In this document: positions 1-10,736 of the stretch, in pieces
Layout of the letters: the number at the start of each line of letters is the position of its first letter
Position numbering within the stretch: position 1 is the first letter of the stretch
Origin: Hyaloraphidium curvatum
Taxonomy: Eukaryota > Monoblepharomycota > Hyaloraphidiomycetes > Hyaloraphidiales > Hyaloraphidiaceae
Direction: 5' to 3'
Assembly: GCA_025558095.1 (NCBI GenBank)
Contig: JAIVFI010000005.1
Coordinates: forward strand, 868,001 to 932,000
DNA length: 64,000 nucleotides
Program-made: the position numbers and the translations under genes
Notes under the pieces: generated by a model
The model's input: the letters and a program-made list of their open reading frames with translations, nothing else
The model's database searches: none
What the model was told of the DNA's origin: nothing

Positions 1-720
1 CGTAGGAATCCCGCTGGTTCACGTCGACCCGCCGCTGGGGCTCGTCCAGGAGCATCTTGAAGATATCGGTCCGATGCTCGACGCAAGCGGACATCAGAGG
101 CGTCACGCCTTTGTGGTCCGCGGCGTTCAAATCTGCGCCGCCGTGGGCCAGCATGGCGCGAAGCGCGCCGACACGATTGTTGTGCACCGCAAGGTACAGC
201 GCCGTCCGGTTCATGTCGTCCTGCGCGTCCACTTCCAAGTCTGCCCGCGCTAGCAGAGACTCGACGATGAGCTCGGCGTCGCCGTTCACAGCAGCAATCA
301 TGAGGGCGTCATGCCGTGAGCCGTACGGACGTTGACGTCCAAGTTGGGCTCCATGACCACCAGGAGCTTGACAACGGCCGCCTGGCCCTTTGCAATGGCC
401 CTCAGCAGTCCTTCCGTGGCCGCGGCGCCCATGTCGTCAAGAAGCTTCTCCGTCAGAACATGGCGAACAAAGTTCGTATCGCCGCGTGAGCAAGCCTCGC
501 AAAAGGCATCCGCGGCCACTGTTCCGGGTGTGCGTCGCAACGTCACGACAACAGGCGGCGCGGACCGAGGGGGAGGCGGGAGCGGAGCAGGTGGGAGCGG
601 ATGTCGGGGAGCCTGAGCAGCGCGGGCGCGCTGAACAGGTTTCCGCTGGGGAGTTGTCCGTGCCGGAGCCTTTTTGCTCTTGGCTTTGCCAGCTGCGCCT
701 CCATCGCCGCCCTCCGACAT
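1..720 (-). CDS. Ankyrin-repeat protein, 3' truncated by the window edge, apparent frameshift
   Basis: The first 140 residues start at 720 with a Lys/Pro/Ala-rich low-complexity segment (about residues 10-65). Helical repeats with ankyrin signatures follow, such as NVRTAHGMTP. The frame then stops near 298-300. A second minus-strand frame continues directly with LMIAAVNGDAEL, RTALYLAVHNNR and GVTPLMSACVEH, three further ankyrin repeats running off the window edge. The two frames would be continuous with one extra base in the C-run around 308-312, and no GT-AG intron fits there. This is either a sequencing/assembly indel or a disabled gene. Ankyrin repeats mediate protein-protein contacts and do not identify the partner. 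The upstream space to the next gene (721-1483) should hold its promoter. Confidence 0.75.
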
Positions 721-1483
721 GTCGGCGTGCGCGGAGGCTCAAATGCTGCCTTATCGGAAGCGTGCCGCAAGAGCCAGAGCCGAGCACCGAGGCCGGAAAG
801 AAAGAAATAGTCAAGAAATAGCTCCGAAGAAGGCCCAAGGGCAAGGAGAGCGCTGCCGAGGAAGTCCCAAACACGAGCCGGAACGGTGCCCAGCATTCAC
901 GGGGTCCGGAGCCCTCCAAAGGACTGAGATCCTGGGGATTGTTAGTTTCGAGGCAATATCTGGGACGATCCCGTGGTTAGCGGGGCATCCTCGAAGGCCA
1001 GTCGCGCAGTGGAACAGGGCGGTCGGGGAGGCCGAAGGAGGACTTCCGTCGCGCCGCCGCGCTCGTGCGCCGTCGTGCGCCCGCAAAATGGAAGAATCTT
1101 ACCAACGGTGAAGATTCCGGGCCCATGGCTCCTTATCGTGGAGCCCTGTGGTAGGGGAATCGGGCGGAGTTGTCCCGGGCGAGGCTGCCTGCCGTATGCG
1201 TCGGCGTCAAACCGCGGGCGGACTGCCTCACCCGCTTGGCCCGAACGACGGCCAACAACAAGAACATCACGGCGCCCTCTAGATTACGATCTTTCTTTTT
1301 GCGCTACATCTACTTATTACATCGATCCGAGCTCGGTAGCGTGAGGTTAGCAAGAACGATCGCCCAAAAGCAGCAACGAACAGAACAGGATGTAACAGAA
1401 CCGCAAGGCACGGATGGCCGACACGTGCGGCGGAGCGATAAGGTCCGATGAGCTCAAGAATCACGGCCTGCGCAGCAGCGCCG
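721..1483. other. Intergenic, upstream of the ankyrin gene
   Basis: No supportable gene. It lies between the ankyrin gene start (720, minus) and the Prp39 stop (1484, minus). Open frames here are short and lack recognisable domains. An AT-richer patch sits near 1287-1322. It presumably holds the ankyrin promoter and the Prp39 3' end. Confidence 0.5.
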
Positions 1484-3656
1484 TTAGTGAGCACCCCACG
1501 GGTTGGCAGCACCGACGCCGTTGCCCTCAGCCTTGGCCGCCTTGCTCGCACCTCCCGCGTCGTCTTCGGCCTTCCGCTTCCGCGACGCCGAGCCACCGGC
1601 AGATCCGGCAATGTCCTTCTCCGCGGACGCGGTGATGGCAACGAACGACGCCATGTCGTTGCCGCGCTCCATCAGGAAGTCCAGGTATCGCTGCGCGAAG
1701 TCGCGCTTGTCGTCCTCGGGGATGGTGGCGAGGGATTTCATGGACTCGAAGAAGGCGCCCACGTCGGCAGTCGCGGTCTCACCTGAAGCCAGGAACGCAT
1801 GAGACGACATAGAGGAAAGCAGCGCGCGAGCCACGCTCACCTGTCTGGGCAAGCTCCAGAGACATCCAAGACGCCCAGAAGTACTTGCAGCCCTTGCACG
1901 CCTCGACGTTGTCCTTGTACGTCTCCCTGGCACCTTTGGTATCCCGCGAATGATATGCCAGGATCCGCGCCTTTTGCGAAACGAGCAAAGACCTCCCGTT
2001 GGCGTCATCCTGGGGCATCCCAGCCAGTTCCCGGTCCAGAACCGCGATACCGGTGTCCGGGCCGGCTCGGCGGGCTTCGAGGTAGGCAAGGCGCACGACG
2101 GTTTCGGCGTGGTGTGGGAGGGAGGTGAGGAGGGTATCGAGGATGGCCTTGGCACTGTCCGCGCGGCCCTGGGATTCTTCGAACGCGGCGTAGAGATGTC
2201 GAACTGCGGGGCGACTGCGATACGGGAGAGTAAGACCTAGCCTGAGGTAGGGGAACGACGACCTTACGTTGGGTTGACGAAGATCGAGCACGCTCGGTAA
2301 AGGACGTTTTGGGCGCGGTCCATGTCGTGCAGAGCAATGCAGTACTTCGCGTACCTGAGCCAAAACTCCTCATACGACGCCTGAAGCAATCTGGATTAGG
2401 AACGCAAGAGACTGAGTCCAGCGCAGCACTCACACAAGCAACAAGACACCGCTCGTAGAGAGCATAGGTCCTCGAAATGTCGCCCTCCCCTTCCTCGAAG
2501 AACAAGTACTTCCTCCAGTTCTCCAGCTGCGCGTCGTCCAGCGGCTTCACGTGGAAGTACGGCCGCTTGACCTCGCCCTCGTACACCCAGCGCTTCATGA
2601 CGGCCTCCTGCGTCTTCATGTAGATCTCGCTCTTGAGCGCGTGGATCTTCTGCCGCAGCGCCTGGTCCATCTCCTGGGCCGACTTGCCGGACAGCTCCTT
2701 CTGCACCTCCTCGTAGATCCGCGAGTAGTCTTCGGGGCTGACAAGCTCCTCCACCGGCCGCGTCACGCTCATTTGGGAGTACTTCTCGAAGAAGCGGGCG
2801 TACTGGTGGAGCGGAATCCGGATGATACGTTCCAGGAGGGCAAAGGCAAGTTCTGGGCGCTTGTGACCCTCCTCAAAGGCGAGGTACGCGTCCCACAGAG
2901 GGTGAGCCAGAAAATCCAAACCGGCGGCAGCCGCAGCGCGCTCGAAAAGCCTGCGGTCGGCAACAACAGAACAAGAGGAAAGGGCGGCATACAGTTAGTT
3001 CACGTTTGGTGTGGGCCATTGCTCCCGAGCAAAAGGTAGCCGGTGAGATCCCCAGCAGCCGCAAGGCACCAGCGCAACGGCATTACCGGAACCTTCCATT
3101 GTGGTAGGCCCACAAGCCAGCCACAAGGCGCGAAACGACGTCGCTGGCGGAAACCGGGGCCAGTAACCGGGCCGGCACCTACGGCTACTCACATTCGATT
3201 TGTCTCCTCCTCGGTGGGGTAATTCGTGGTCCGATGGTTAAGGTAGTGGACCCAAAGATCCACAGAGTTGTGAATCGAGGTCACTCCGCGCTCGTAGATC
3301 TGCGGAATGGAGCTGTCCAGGCCAGTTCCTGACACGCGGCCACGGAGCCGTCCACCCACTTCGTCTCCCTTTGTCAAGCCGTCAATGGTGACCTCGTGGT
3401 CCGCATACTTCTTCCAGTAGCCGAAAAGAAGAGGGTATTTGGTCAGGAAGTGGTCGTAGGCCGTCCGCAGTCCCGACACGACGTGGGCCGGGCTGTTCTT
3501 CCGCACGCCGCCGCCCTCGGAGTTCTCCGACACCCGGATGAGCGACTCCCACGACGCAAAGTCCTGCGGGTCGGCCGTGACGGCGTCCCACAGCTTGTCC
3601 CATTCGGCCTTGCCGGCGTCGCCGTCTTTTGCTGCGTCCGATGCCGCCGCCGCCAT
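1484..3656 (-). CDS. PRP39: Pre-mRNA-processing factor 39 (U1 snRNP, HAT/TPR repeats)
   Basis: A multi-exon gene read from ATG 3656 to TAA 1484-1486. Exon 1 carries AEWDKLWDAVTADPQDFASW and the first HAT repeats (WKKYADHEVTID, then IYERGVTSIHNSVDLWVHYL). The central exon (about 2400-2960) has the diagnostic block LDFLAHPLWDAYLAFEEGHK, then ARFFEKYSQM and KRWVYEGEVKRPYFHVKPL. These HAT motifs are typical of Prp39, a U1 snRNP component that acts in 5' splice-site recognition. Later exons give KAILDTLLTSLPHHAETVV and SLATIPEDDKRDFAQRYLDF. The C-terminus is basic (SRKRKAEDD), a likely nuclear signal. At least four introns interrupt it. The one at about 2990-3190 is long for this genome. Another in-frame insertion near 3300-3370, before IYERGV, looks like an unspliced intron. 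Exact junctions are not all resolved. Confidence 0.9.
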
Positions 3657-4504
3657 CGCGCACAACGGGTCCGCGGCACGCCGAGGCGCCGGCGATAGAA
3701 AGGTCCAGAGGATTTGAAGTCTAGGCCCAATGCTCCAGAAGAGCTGGCCGAGGTTTCCCGGGGGAGGACTGCGCAAGGTTTTCTGCTCCCGGGTGCAACA
3801 GCGCGGCGCGCCGCGGCGCCGCTTCGGCCGGCTTTCGGCAAGCTTCCGCGCCGCTTCACACCGCGATCGAGTTTCACTTCTAGCCATCCGCGAGATATCT
3901 ACATTCTGCTGCCAAGGATCTTTTATCCGAAGTCCGGATTTGCTCTGGTTGCGTTCGATTCGCTCGTCTTCAGCTAAGCAGAAGACCCTAGTGGCAGATC
4001 GCCAGAGGGCCTCAACTTCTACATGTCACAATGATGCATTCGGAAGAAGAGACCACGTTGCTCGACTGGATGACTTCGGGAACCCCCATCGCTATGCCTC
4101 AGTCTAGAGGATCTCGGACACGGCACGATCAGCTCCATTTCCAATAGGATGCTAAATTCGATGATCGATCAGCAAGAATATCGCGAACTACGCTGTTTCG
4201 GAAGGACCGTGTCGTCGCCATCGGCGGCACCGTGCAGACCGCGCGGTTCGGGCGCTCCCGACGCGCGCTGCCCGACAGCGCGGTTCATCACCTTCAACGG
4301 AAAGCATCCGACGTCTGTCCCCCACTCTTGACGGCCTCGAGACGCGTGTCGTGCACGTCAACGTCCTGCTATCTCATTTTGGGTCGCAGGGGAGCTCTCC
4401 CAGCGCGGCGGTCGTGCCGGGAGGACTTGGGAGGCAGTGCCAACGGCGATTCATTCCCGGACTTTAAAGGACCCGCATCCCCGCCGCGTACCGCCTTTCC
4501 ACAC
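3657..4504. promoter_or_regulatory. Divergent intergenic region between PRP39 and the DUF3237 gene
   Basis: About 850 bp separate the two divergent start codons (3656 minus, 4505 plus). No conserved coding frame is visible. Positions about 3880-4200 are markedly richer in A/T than the flanks, as expected of a promoter region in a GC-rich genome. No specific element is identified. Confidence 0.4.
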
Positions 4505-5023
4505 ATGTCTTCTTCGACCGCCAACCCCGAAATCGGCGTGGTCGACCCCATTACCGTCGACCTCGCCCTGAACCTCGTCGTCACCTGCCTCGACCCCGTC
4601 CCGTACGCGCCCGCGGGCGCGCCCACGATCTCCAAGGACGGCGACCGCATCCGTTTCTATCCAATCGTCGGCGGACGCTTTTGGGGCTTCGGGATTTCGG
4701 GCCGTGTGGTCCCCGGTGGCGCGGACTACGCTGTGCGCCGGCCTAACGGGCAGTACTTCTACGAAGCGCGCTATGCTATCGAGACGGACGACGGCTACAC
4801 CATACTGGTGCACAACAAGGGTGTGCAGGTGGCCTCGACCCCGGAGGGCAGGCCGAGGTTCAGGTTCGTACCTGAGTTCACGGTTTCGGGCGAGAAGTAC
4901 GCCTTCCTCAACACGGACGTGTTTGTGGCCACGCTGACGGTCGGGGAGATGATGCCCGAGGGGCTCGCGATGGCGGGGGAGGGGCAGAATGACAGGCTGA
5001 TCCAGGTGTTCAGGGTTGTGTGA
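4505..5023 (+). CDS. DUF3237 family protein
   Basis: A single-exon, 172-residue protein. The ATG at 4505 is chosen because the family fold begins a few residues later; the open frame extends further upstream but without similarity. The segment FYPIVGGRFWGFGISGRVVP followed by GGADY is the hallmark of DUF3237, a small beta-rich domain seen in bacteria and fungi, often near oxidoreductases and catabolic enzymes. Residues 75-120 (FYEARYAIETDDGYTI) and the C-terminal block FLNTDVFVATLTVG fit the full domain, so the gene looks complete. The biochemical role of the family is unknown. It lies next to an MDR reductase and an SDR dehydrogenase, which would suit a small-molecule catabolic context, but that is only proximity. 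Confidence 0.85.
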   Translation: MSSSTANPEIGVVDPITVDLALNLVVTCLDPVPYAPAGAPTISKDGDRIRFYPIVGGRFWGFGISGRVVPGGADYAVRRPNGQYFYEARYAIETDDGYTILVHNKGVQVASTPEGRPRFRFVPEFTVSGEKYAFLNTDVFVATLTVGEMMPEGLAMAGEGQNDRLIQVFRVV

Positions 5024-5149
5024 GTTGGGACGAGGCGGGGACTGGAGGGCAATAGAGGCGAGCGGAGGCGAGTCAGATGGAATCCCTGCTTCATAAGCTT
5101 GCAAGTCCAGGGGTGTCTGCGATGCGGTCTGCAGGGTGGTTCAATCGGA

Positions 5150-6259
5150 TCAGCTCAGCACGGCTCCTCGGGCACGGAATGCACACCCACACACTAGCTT
5201 CTCCCCACTGACTTCCCCCCTCTCCAGCATTCGCAGCCCCTCCGGCACCCCCGCCAACCCTCCCGGCAGCACCCGCACCCTGTTTGCGTGGAACGTGCCT
5301 TCCCCCAGCCACCGACCCACCCTCGCGAACCACCGTGCTGCGAATGGTCCGTCACGCGCGAGATCGTGCGCCGCGCCCACCAAGCTTGGCACCAGCTCCA
5401 CGTTGCGCGGCACTCGCGCGAGGTCAGCCGCAGGGATCGGAATCGTCCGGGGGAGGGGGGCAACACTCCTAACCACGCAGATTTTGCCGCCATGAGGCTG
5501 CATTGCTGCGGCGAGGTCCAGGAACGAGAGCGAGCAGCCCGACGGGCCTGAGTGAGCATCCAATGCGCTGTCCAGAGTGTCCCCGCCGAGGGCGGCGCGG
5601 AGGCGGGCGGGGAGATTGGGCAGGCGGTAGTCCACGACGACGTCGCAGCCTGCCTCGAGGGCGACGTCTGCGCCGCTCCCGGCGACGCCAATCACCCGCA
5701 GTCCGGCGACCTTGGCTAGCTGCACCGCATACGAGCCGACGCTGGAGGAGGCGCCCCACACGACGATGGTCCTGCCCTTGGCACCCGGGTTGGGGCCGCC
5801 GTGCTCGGTAGGCTCCGGGAGGCCCAGCCGGATAAAAAGGCCCAGGCACGCGGTCATGAACGCCAGCGGCACGGCGGCAGCGTCCTCAAACGAAACAGAA
5901 GATGCTATCCGGAAAGCGGTGTGCGCAGGGCAGACGGAATAGAGCTGATAGGCTCCGAACCGGTCGTGGCTTGCCATTCGAGTAAACCCGGCCACCCGGT
6001 CTCCCGGTTGGAAGCCCGCTCCCGACTCCCCACCGGCCGCATCACCCACGGCCTCCACGATGCCCGCAACATCGTTTCCCTCGATGTGCCCGCCATCCCA
6101 CGCGCCCGTCCGCGCCAGCTTGAAGTCCTTCGGATTGCTCGCCACCACGACGTTCCGCACGAGCAGCTCGCCCTTCCGGGGGGCCGGAGGGTACGGCCGC
6201 TGCGGGTTCGGGGAAAGGACGGCGCCCGACGCGTACACGCGCACGCACGGGCTGTCCAT
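5150..6259 (-). CDS. Zinc-independent medium-chain reductase (quinone/trans-enoyl reductase type)
   Basis: The protein starts MDSPCVRVYASG at 6259; a possible alternative ATG in frame is at 6298. The N-terminal catalytic fold is recognisable (ASNPKDFKLA, EGNDVAGIVEAVG, FQPGDRVAGF). The NAD(P)H-binding Rossmann motif is VVWGASSSVGSYAVQLAK. The Cys/His zinc ligands of classical alcohol dehydrogenases are absent. This is the pattern of quinone oxidoreductases and of stand-alone trans-enoyl reductases, which reduce C=C bonds with NADPH. It is probably cytosolic. The last residues after SGEKLV are atypical, and a GTGTG donor lies just there, so the true C-terminus may be encoded by a short extra exon near 5100. 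It is divergent from the SDR gene that starts at 6531. Confidence 0.82.
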   Translation of the reverse strand: MDSPCVRVYASGAVLSPNPQRPYPPAPRKGELLVRNVVVASNPKDFKLARTGAWDGGHIEGNDVAGIVEAVGDAAGGESGAGFQPGDRVAGFTRMASHDRFGAYQLYSVCPAHTAFRIASSVSFEDAAAVPLAFMTACLGLFIRLGLPEPTEHGGPNPGAKGRTIVVWGASSSVGSYAVQLAKVAGLRVIGVAGSGADVALEAGCDVVVDYRLPNLPARLRAALGGDTLDSALDAHSGPSGCSLSFLDLAAAMQPHGGKICVVRSVAPLPRTIPIPAADLARVPRNVELVPSLVGAAHDLARDGPFAARWFARVGRWLGEGTFHANRVRVLPGGLAGVPEGLRMLERGEVSGEKLVCGCAFRARGAVLS

Positions 6260-6530
6260 CGCGGGGTAGGAACAGGCGGTGTTGCTTCGCGCTATCAAAC
6301 AAAGGACGCATCTCTCCCATGATCTCTCTTGCTCGTCGGTTCGACCTAGTCCATCCGTTCATATTGCTCAGTCGATCACCTCCAATCGCGATGCATTCGA
6401 TCTTGCTTCGATTAGTTGCCAAACCGGAATCGGTTGACAATCGACCCTTCTTCGCCGAACATTCCTCCGAACACCGCCGCGCGGGAGACACCGCCCCACA
6501 TTGCATTCCAAACACCATCGCACCTCAACG

Positions 6531-7651
6531 ATGCCCCGCCTGCACAACGCCTCCGTCTCCAAGCCGCGCGTTGCCCTCGTCACCGGCGCCTGCTCGCCCA
6601 AGGGCATCGGACGCGCGACCGCGAGGAAGCTCGCCGAGAATGGTGCCATCGTCGTCGTGACAGACCTGCCCAAGTTTGCGGAACTGGGGAAGGAGCTCGT
6701 GGCCGAGATCAAGAAGAACGGAGGCGAGGCCGGTGCGTATACTTGCCCTCCCCTTGTTGAACGGCCTCTGATTGCGATCCGTCGCAGCCTTCATTCCGCT
6801 CGACGTGTCCAAGGAGGAAGACTGGCGCGCCGCCATCTCCCAGACGGAATCCCTCTACGGGCCGCTCGACGTACTGTTCAATAACGCAGGCAATATGGCC
6901 GAACAGCTGTTTGCGGGGCCGTTGCACGAGCACCCCACGGACCTGTACGAGGCGACGGTGGGCGCCTGGCCCTGATGCGACGAACTACCAGCGCTCATGA
7001 ATGAGCTCCAGATGGACGTCAACGCCAAGGGCGTCTACTTCGGGATCAAGCATGCTGCGGGAAGCATGGCCAAGCGTGACCCGGCGATCAAGGAGTGGGC
7101 GAGCATCATCAACACCGCGAGCGTCAATTCGTACGTGGGGAACATGGGAACCTTTGCCTGTGGGAGACCCGGCGTCGGCGGATTGGCAGGTGACCTCATC
7201 GCGGGGCTGCACGGCAGATTGCATGTCGAAGCATGCAGTGGCAGGGGCTACCAAGTGGGCGGCCAACAATCTCACCCCGCAGAGAATCAGGGTGAACGCG
7301 TGGGTTACCCGTTCCACGCCAACATCCCCGCACTCACTTCAGCGTGGTCCTCCCCCGGGTGCACCAGCCTTTGCCCCGGTATCATCGCTACCAACCTCGC
7401 GGACGACCTCATGGCCAACTCCCCGCTCTCTTGGGAGTCCGTGGGCGATTGGGCGCCGATGAAGCGGCCCGCGACGGCGGAAGAGATGGCGGTGGGGTTT
7501 CTGTTCCCCCAGGATTACGGAAGAGCATGCTGATCGCCCGTGGCAGCCGCTCGTCGTGTTCCTCGCCTCGGACGAGAGCTCGTACTGCACCGGAGGGCTG
7601 TACCTTGCGGATGGCGGTATCATTGCTGTCGGCGGCAAAGGCGGGTTCTAG
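6531..7651 (+). CDS. Short-chain dehydrogenase/reductase (classical SDR), multi-exon
   Basis: The cofactor motif VALVTGACSPKGIGRATA follows ATG 6531. Exons join as NGGEA-AFIPLDVS, then YGPLDVLFNNAGN (the NNAG motif), LYEAT-MDVNAKGVYFGIKH, NTASVNSYVGNMGTFA-YCMSKHAV (Ser-Tyr-x3-Lys catalytic residues), KWAANNLTPQRIRVNA-LCPGII, and EEMA-PLVVFLASDESSYCTG. It ends GGIIAVGGKGGF at TAG 7649-7651. Every splice keeps phase. Four of the five introns begin GTGGG, and the tyrosine of the active site is itself split by an intron. It should oxidise or reduce a small hydroxyl/keto substrate with NAD(P); the substrate is not predictable. All the expected catalytic residues are present. Confidence 0.9.
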
Positions 7652-8107
7652 GAGCTTTTGTATGGGCAGTGGGACCAGGGACGCCTAACGGCGGGAGTTT
7701 CAGAGTGTCGCGATGAGTTTGGCAACTGCTGTACCCAGCGACTGTCATCCGTTGCCCCAGGAAGCCCTCATGATTTCCCCTGTCCGTCCGACATATCCAA
7801 GCGGCCGACCATTGCATCCGCACAGAGTAGAGAAGTGTAGAGCCTCAAAGACGTCCGACGAGGTACAAGTGCCACTTCATAACTGCTGTGCAACAAGATG
7901 TTCTCGGCCCAGACAAGATCTACTTCCCTCCTCTGCTGGCAAACACTCCATTTCTTCTCTTCCCCAGGCCCAACAAGCGGAGAGGCATGCTGTCCCATTC
8001 AAGAACAGCAAGGTGCCCATACGAGTCTTTGGCCAAGGCCTCTTTGTCCCCGTAGAGCTTCCGCCTTGCGAGCCACGTCGTCCACCCTCTACCCAAACCC
8101 TTCCCGT
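7652..8107. other. Convergent 3' intergenic region
   Basis: It lies between the SDR stop (plus) and the RDD-protein stop (minus). No conserved coding frame or RNA gene was recognised. It presumably contains both transcript 3' ends. Confidence 0.4.
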
Positions 8108-8602
8108 TCAGGCTCTCTTTACCACCGTCGTTCCCAGCACGTAGTCCTCCACCGTCCTCCCCGTCCAGGCGGCCAGCCCACCATCGAGCACCGAAAGCAT
8201 CGGCACCGTCGCCCTTGCGGCGCCCCTCAGGAACCGCCGCCCGAACGGGGCCGACTTGCCCGTGCCGTCGACCACACGCAGCCCGGCGAGCGATTTCCCA
8301 AACTGCAGGAGGGACAGGACGAAGCAGGCGACCAACGTGGCCAGCAGGGCGACGTCGGCGTCCGTTTCGCCCATTCTGAGGAACCCTTCGAAGCCGTCGG
8401 CCGCCCTCTTTGCAAATGCCGTGTTGCCGAAGAATCCGGCAATGTCCTTGGATAGCTTGCCGCCGGCGGCGGGGGCGGTGGGGCGGGAGAGCAGCGCGGC
8501 GAGCAGCGCGCACAGCGGGGGGTGCAGGAGGCCGAGGAGGAACGCGTCGAGGACGTACGCGGCCAGGCGGGGGAGCGCGGGGGCAGGCGAGGGGCGGGAC
8601 AT
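8108..8602 (-). CDS. RDD-family membrane protein
   Basis: A single-exon protein of 164 residues from ATG 8602 to TGA 8108-8110. The segment near residues 10-35 (AAYVLDAFLLGLLHPPLCAL) and the one near 85-105 (VALLATLVACFVLSLLQFGK) are predicted membrane helices. The sequence GKSLAGLRVVDGTGKSAPFG followed by GRRFLRGAAR matches the RDD domain (PF06271), which is named for its conserved Arg-Asp-Asp residues. The C-terminal EDYVLGTTVV block corresponds to the usual end of that domain. RDD proteins are mainly prokaryotic membrane proteins of poorly defined role, possibly in transport. The family match rests on the central motif and could be wrong. Confidence 0.6.
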   Translation of the reverse strand: MSRPSPAPALPRLAAYVLDAFLLGLLHPPLCALLAALLSRPTAPAAGGKLSKDIAGFFGNTAFAKRAADGFEGFLRMGETDADVALLATLVACFVLSLLQFGKSLAGLRVVDGTGKSAPFGRRFLRGAARATVPMLSVLDGGLAAWTGRTVEDYVLGTTVVKRA

Positions 8603-8774
8603 TGTTTGCAGGGTGGAAGGAGGGGGAATGCGGGAGGACGACGGTGGGGAGTTGGAGGTGTTGTTTGGCAGTTCGGCCGTCGGCAAGGCGGAGCTGCACG
8701 AGCACCCGAACTCAACATGGCAACCAGAAGTCAATTTTACGCTGATCAAGATGTGCTGACAGAGATTCATGAGA

Positions 8775-10195
8775 TTAAACAGCTCCCGCGTCCACCATCC
8801 GTCCGGCAACCCTGGAGGAGCGGAACGGGCCCGGCCCGCCACTCGGCATCCGCACCGGGACCGGCCGCGGCCCCGGCGGGCTCCTCGTGCCACTTGCAGG
8901 CGCCGGGCCCAGGACCGCGGCAAGTAAAGCGGCCTCATGCGCCTCGAGAGCGGTCTGCAAGGTATCCCGCCGCGGCGGAACGACGCGCTGCGCTTGCCGC
9001 ACTTCCGCCGTCAACGTTGCCGCCCCGTAGCCTGAAGCAATGTCCCCCCGAGACCGCGGTCGCAGGAGCGGATCCGTCTCCCAGTCCTCCTCCACCTCAC
9101 CGCCGGTCTCGACGGCGCCGCTGACCTCCGCCGGCCCCGTCCCCGAGCCAGCATAAAGCACGTAGCGCTGCACCAGGAAAGCGGCGTCGAACGCGAGCGA
9201 CAGCACCCCCGTTCCCAGCTTTGCCGGGTTGCCCGCGATCCCCGCCCGCACCCAGTCCCCTCCCCCGATCGCGGCGTCGGCAAACAGCTGCACCAGGCTG
9301 AGAACCGCACCCGCGGCGTCCAGCCACACCTGGCCCACGGCAAAGCCACGCGTTGACCGGAGGGAGGCGTTAAGGAGGAGCTGAGGGATGCTCTGGATGC
9401 ACGAGACGGCGAGCTTGACGGCGGAGAAGAAGTACATAAGGTCGATCCAATCCGGGTACACCGGCGCGGGGACGGGGCCGTTGCCGCCGGAGGGTGGCTG
9501 CGAGAGGTGCTGCGTCCCGATCCAAAAGGTGAGGAGCAGCGCTGCGGACGAGGCGAGCCCGATGAACAGCTTCGTCCAGCCCTTGAGCACGAGCGGGTCG
9601 TGATCGTAGACCCAGCACTGCGCCATCGTGAAAAGAGCTGGAAGGGAGGGCTCTCAGCAAGCGCCGCCGGTACGGCAGACCGGCTTGACCCACAGATGGC
9701 GAGCGAGTGGCAGATGTGTAGCAGGTCCGCCGTCACGACGAGGTTCTTGAGCCCCCCGTTCCGCCGCGAATACTCGTCCTGCACGCCGCGGTCGAAGAAG
9801 AAGACAAAGGTGTAGATGGCGAGGGCGACGAAGCCGAAGACGTAGAGGACGATGTAGTCGAACGAGTAGCCGCGGACCGACTTGCGGCGCCAGTTCCGCA
9901 GGGGCTGCGGGTAAAGCGAGACGGCCCTGTGCCGAGGCAGAGACGGAAGTTAGCCGGCCAAGGAGGTGTACGGGGGCAGGGGCAACGGCGAGGAGAGGGG
10001 AAGGGCGGAGCAGTCCGGGAGACAGGGAACAGGGACACGGACCCACGGAGGTCGGCGAAGGTCAGAGCCCGCCAGCGAGGGCAGTAGAGGTCCTTCTCAC
10101 CATGCAAGCACGTATCCCCACCCGCAGACCTGCGAAACGAGGGCCAGGGTGCCCCCGACCGGGGCAGCGTCCGGTGTCCCTGGCAAGGGGGCCAT
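8775..10195 (-). CDS. CTNS: Cystinosin-like lysosomal/vacuolar cystine-proton symporter (PQ-loop)
   Basis: Three exons are read. Exon 1 (10195 to about 10100) ends SQVCGWGYVLAW. Exon 2 (about 9929-9690) continues AVSLYPQPLRNWRRKSVRGY and SFDYIVLYVFGFVALAIYTF. Exon 3 carries the second PQ-loop (FFSAVKLAVSCIQSIPQLLL followed by NASLRSTRGFAVG) and the signature GNPAKLGTGVLSLAFDAAFL. These are the two PQ-loop repeats and the conserved sites of cystinosin, which exports cystine from lysosomes or vacuoles driven by protons. Seven membrane segments are expected. A hydrophilic tail of about 120 residues (EEDWETDPLLRPRSR onward) is longer than usual and contains a dileucine-like ETDPLL motif, a plausible lysosomal sorting signal. 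Confidence 0.88.
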
Positions 10196-10736
10196 GGCGG
10201 TCCAACCCCGGCGGCGCCCGCTCGGACGCCGCTCGGCAACGGAAGCCGAGCGTACGAAACAACGAGCTACAGCAACGTCGCTCAGCGGAGGCCTTTTCCG
10301 CGGGGTGGGACCGCAGCGGGGCAATCGTGACGAAGGGCCCTGAAAACACATCGCCGCCCGCACCGCACCGGCCGGCCCCGGTTCTGGGCCCTCGAGGACC
10401 TGCGCGCCCGGATCGGCCCGCCTCTGCCCTATTCCCGATCCGAGACACTCAGCGGTTTCCGGTGCACTTCGCGCGGTCTGCATGCCGCGCCGAGCGGTGA
10501 GGGCGAGGCCCGCGCGACGATCGGCCGACAGGTCGGGAAGCCACACCGCGCCGCCCGCAATAGCAGCCTTGGCGCACTGGCGGCTTCCTGCGGGGCACTC
10601 TTCAGCATAGTTCCCATTGTGTGCACTCAGTATCGCCCTCATTCTGTATCGCGGTCCCCGCCACGTTCGCTCTCTTTCGTGACTCCGAATCAGCGCGTCT
10701 CGCCGTCATCCTCCCAATTTCCCCATCCAAAGCGGT
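10196..10736. promoter_or_regulatory. Upstream region of the cystinosin gene
   Basis: It lies between the cystinosin start and the stop of secreted family member A, both on the minus strand. Long GC-driven open frames exist but show no domain. It presumably contains the cystinosin promoter. Confidence 0.4.
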